From: Nitrososphaera sp.
GTDB lineage: Archaea > Thermoproteota > Nitrososphaeria > Nitrososphaerales > Nitrososphaeraceae
Assembly: GCA_025935445.1 (NCBI GenBank)
Contig: JAICVG010000086.1
Coordinates: 1-5,887 of the forward strand
Reading direction: 5' to 3'
Length of the DNA: 5,887 nucleotides
In this document: one piece after another, positions 4,817 through 5,887 of the stretch
How the letters are laid out: each line of letters starts with the position of its first letter
How positions within the stretch are numbered: position 1 is the first letter of the stretch
Position numbers and translations under genes: made by a program
The notes under the pieces: model-generated
Seen by the model: the letters and a program-made list of their open reading frames with translations, nothing else
Databases searched by the model: none
Told to the model about the DNA's origin: nothing

Positions 4817-5769
4817 ATGGCAAAAGGCCTATTTGATAACAAGTATGTTATCCGTGAGCTTTATTACCTTCCACAGCTTCCCAATCCTGAATTTAGAATA
4901 TCAGATCATATTGAAGCAGGTTGATGAAGAAACCTGTATTTTCATATTGCACGACAAGGGAAGTATATACATAGGAGAATGTGAAGATAATTCCGCAGAA
5001 AAAGCTCTCATATACTTTGGACTCCTTTCATTAGTATCAGTATTTCTCCCAAAAGTAAAAAGAGTTTCAACGATTCGAATTCATGATCCAAAATCGCTTG
5101 GCAGCAATGTCCATAAACAATCTGTACAAGGAAGTTTTGGTATTCCTTGAAATAGAAAAGACAACGCTACAAAAAAGGCAAAAGAGGAATACAAGTTATT
5201 TTTGGACTCTACAAAGAGGCTGATTGACAAATATGGCAGACTGAATAATCGTTTACCTTTTCTAAGAATACCATCGGAATATTGCTATCGGGCGAGAATC
5301 AATCAAGACGTGGTTGGAGGTTCATTTGTTGATGCTATGGTATGTCTGGAGGCATTGCTAAATGAGGAGCCGAATAATATTAAATTCAAGCTTTCAATGA
5401 GAGGTGCCCTTATGTTAGGTTTAAGTGGATTTGATACTAATAAAACGCTCAGCAGATTAAAAGAACTATACAATCTTAGAAGCAGAATAGTTCATGGCTC
5501 TAGAAACCCAAAGTAGAAGATACACTAGGGCTAATCGTTTATGCAAGACGATGCCTACTCTCATTCTATATATTATGCTTTAATCGTATCGGCACACAAA
5601 CACTCCCACCAAGGATCTTAAGCAAGATCTGCTCCAAGAAATTGACCAAGCAATGATTGATAGCTCATCAGGATCACTTCAGAAAGAGATTAGCAATACT
5701 ATACAGGACTTCGAAATTAGCGGTATCCCCTTTATGATTGATGATCGGGATTGGAAAGTTAAAAAATAA
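4817..5769 (+). pseudogene. Decayed HEPN-domain gene (ApeA-like HEPN)
   Basis: An ATG at 4817 begins M-A-K-G-L-F-D-N-K-Y-V-I-R-E-L-Y-Y-L-P and hits TGA at 4922-4924. Protein-like sequence continues in another frame from about 4905 (V-D-E-E-T-C-I-F-I-L-H), is cut by an in-frame TGA at 5148-5150, then resumes in that same frame to TAG at 5514-5516. This part carries the HEPN bundle: D-A-M-V-C-L-E-A-L-L (about 5331-5360), M-R-G-A-L-M-L-G, and L-R-S-R-I-V-H-G, whose R-x4-H (5478-5495) is the RNase-type motif of the HEPN superfamily. From 5513 a third frame gives V-E-D-T-L-G-L-I-V-Y-A-R-R, a helix usual after this motif. A fourth segment (5584-5769) ends in D-L-L-Q-E-I-D-Q-A-M-I-D and a TAA. Joined, these give about 315 residues, a usual length for such proteins. 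Relatives include RNases and antiphage ApeA, but no function is claimed for this broken copy. Confidence 0.7.
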
Positions 5770-5887
5770 TTTGCCTTTGATATGACCCATTATCTAACAG
5801 ATCATAATCTAGGTTATGACCATAAAAGTGCGTGCATGCAAAAGCACGTTCATCTGAGAGGCATTTCCTCTATAGATACCTGATGAA
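5770..5887. other. Right end of the window: no gene identified
   Basis: 118 bp without a supported gene. Two small hairpins lie in tandem: 5831-5835 with 5844-5848 (CGTGC/GCACG, 8-nt loop) and 5857-5861 with 5867-5871 (AGAGG/CCTCT, 5-nt loop). They could belong to an RNA or be chance. On the minus strand a frame enters from the right edge and stops at 5811-5809 after 25 codons ending H-A-R-T-F-M-V-I-T. It could be the end of a gene lying beyond the window but is too short to judge. Confidence 0.3.

Noticed and set aside
4262..4817. Plus-strand frames antisense to the 4248-4658 gene
   Set aside because: No protein-like composition; shadows of the minus-strand gene and the intergenic promoter region.
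5809..5887. Minus-strand frame entering from the right edge (25 codons)
   Set aside because: Too short and featureless to call as a gene end without the flanking sequence.

Overview
The window looks like a chromosomal segment of an ammonia-oxidising archaeon of the Nitrososphaera / Nitrosocosmicus type (Nitrososphaerota, formerly Thaumarchaeota). This is an inference. It rests on archaeal-style AT-rich TATA elements about 25-40 nt upstream of several start codons with very short or no leaders, the near absence of Shine-Dalgarno sequences, T-rich ends of transcription units, and the style of the secreted and HEPN proteins. No rRNA, tRNA, CRISPR array, transposase or recombinase gene is visible.

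Layout. Positions 1-297 are the 3' end of a surface-type protein ending in an Ig-like domain. Positions 537-1349 encode a secreted, acidic, Asn/Asp-rich protein with a signal peptide, followed by a strong T-tract. Positions 1496-1660 (minus strand) hold a 54-residue ORF that matches only the Cys-rich N-terminus of arsenite methyltransferase (ArsM); its leaderless promoter is preserved but the catalytic domain is gone. Positions 1661-2071 hold no convincing gene, only small ORF remnants. Positions 2072-2284 encode a 70-residue protein of unknown function. Positions 2385-2801 encode a four-helix membrane protein. Its 5' end lies in one arm of a perfect 28-bp inverted repeat whose other arm lies inside the same gene, 210 bp away. 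Positions 2798-4186 (minus) encode the only confidently assigned metabolic enzyme, a complete class II fumarase/aspartase-family lyase, preceded on the same strand by a small conserved-looking protein (4248-4658) that may have a PUA/ASCH-like fold. Positions 4817-5769 are a decayed HEPN-domain gene (ApeA-like type) with about three frameshifts and one in-frame TGA.

The genes do not form one pathway. A central-metabolism gene and its upstream neighbour sit among accessory material: surface proteins, an arsenic-gene stub, an unusual inverted repeat and a dead possible defence or RNase gene. The two most interesting points are the 28-bp inverted repeat with a 210-bp spacer, arranged like an intragenic invertible DNA switch, and the promoter-bearing ArsM N-terminal stub. 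No intact novel system is demonstrated. The inverted repeat is the best candidate for something undescribed, but it could also be the scar of a template switch or an assembly artefact.
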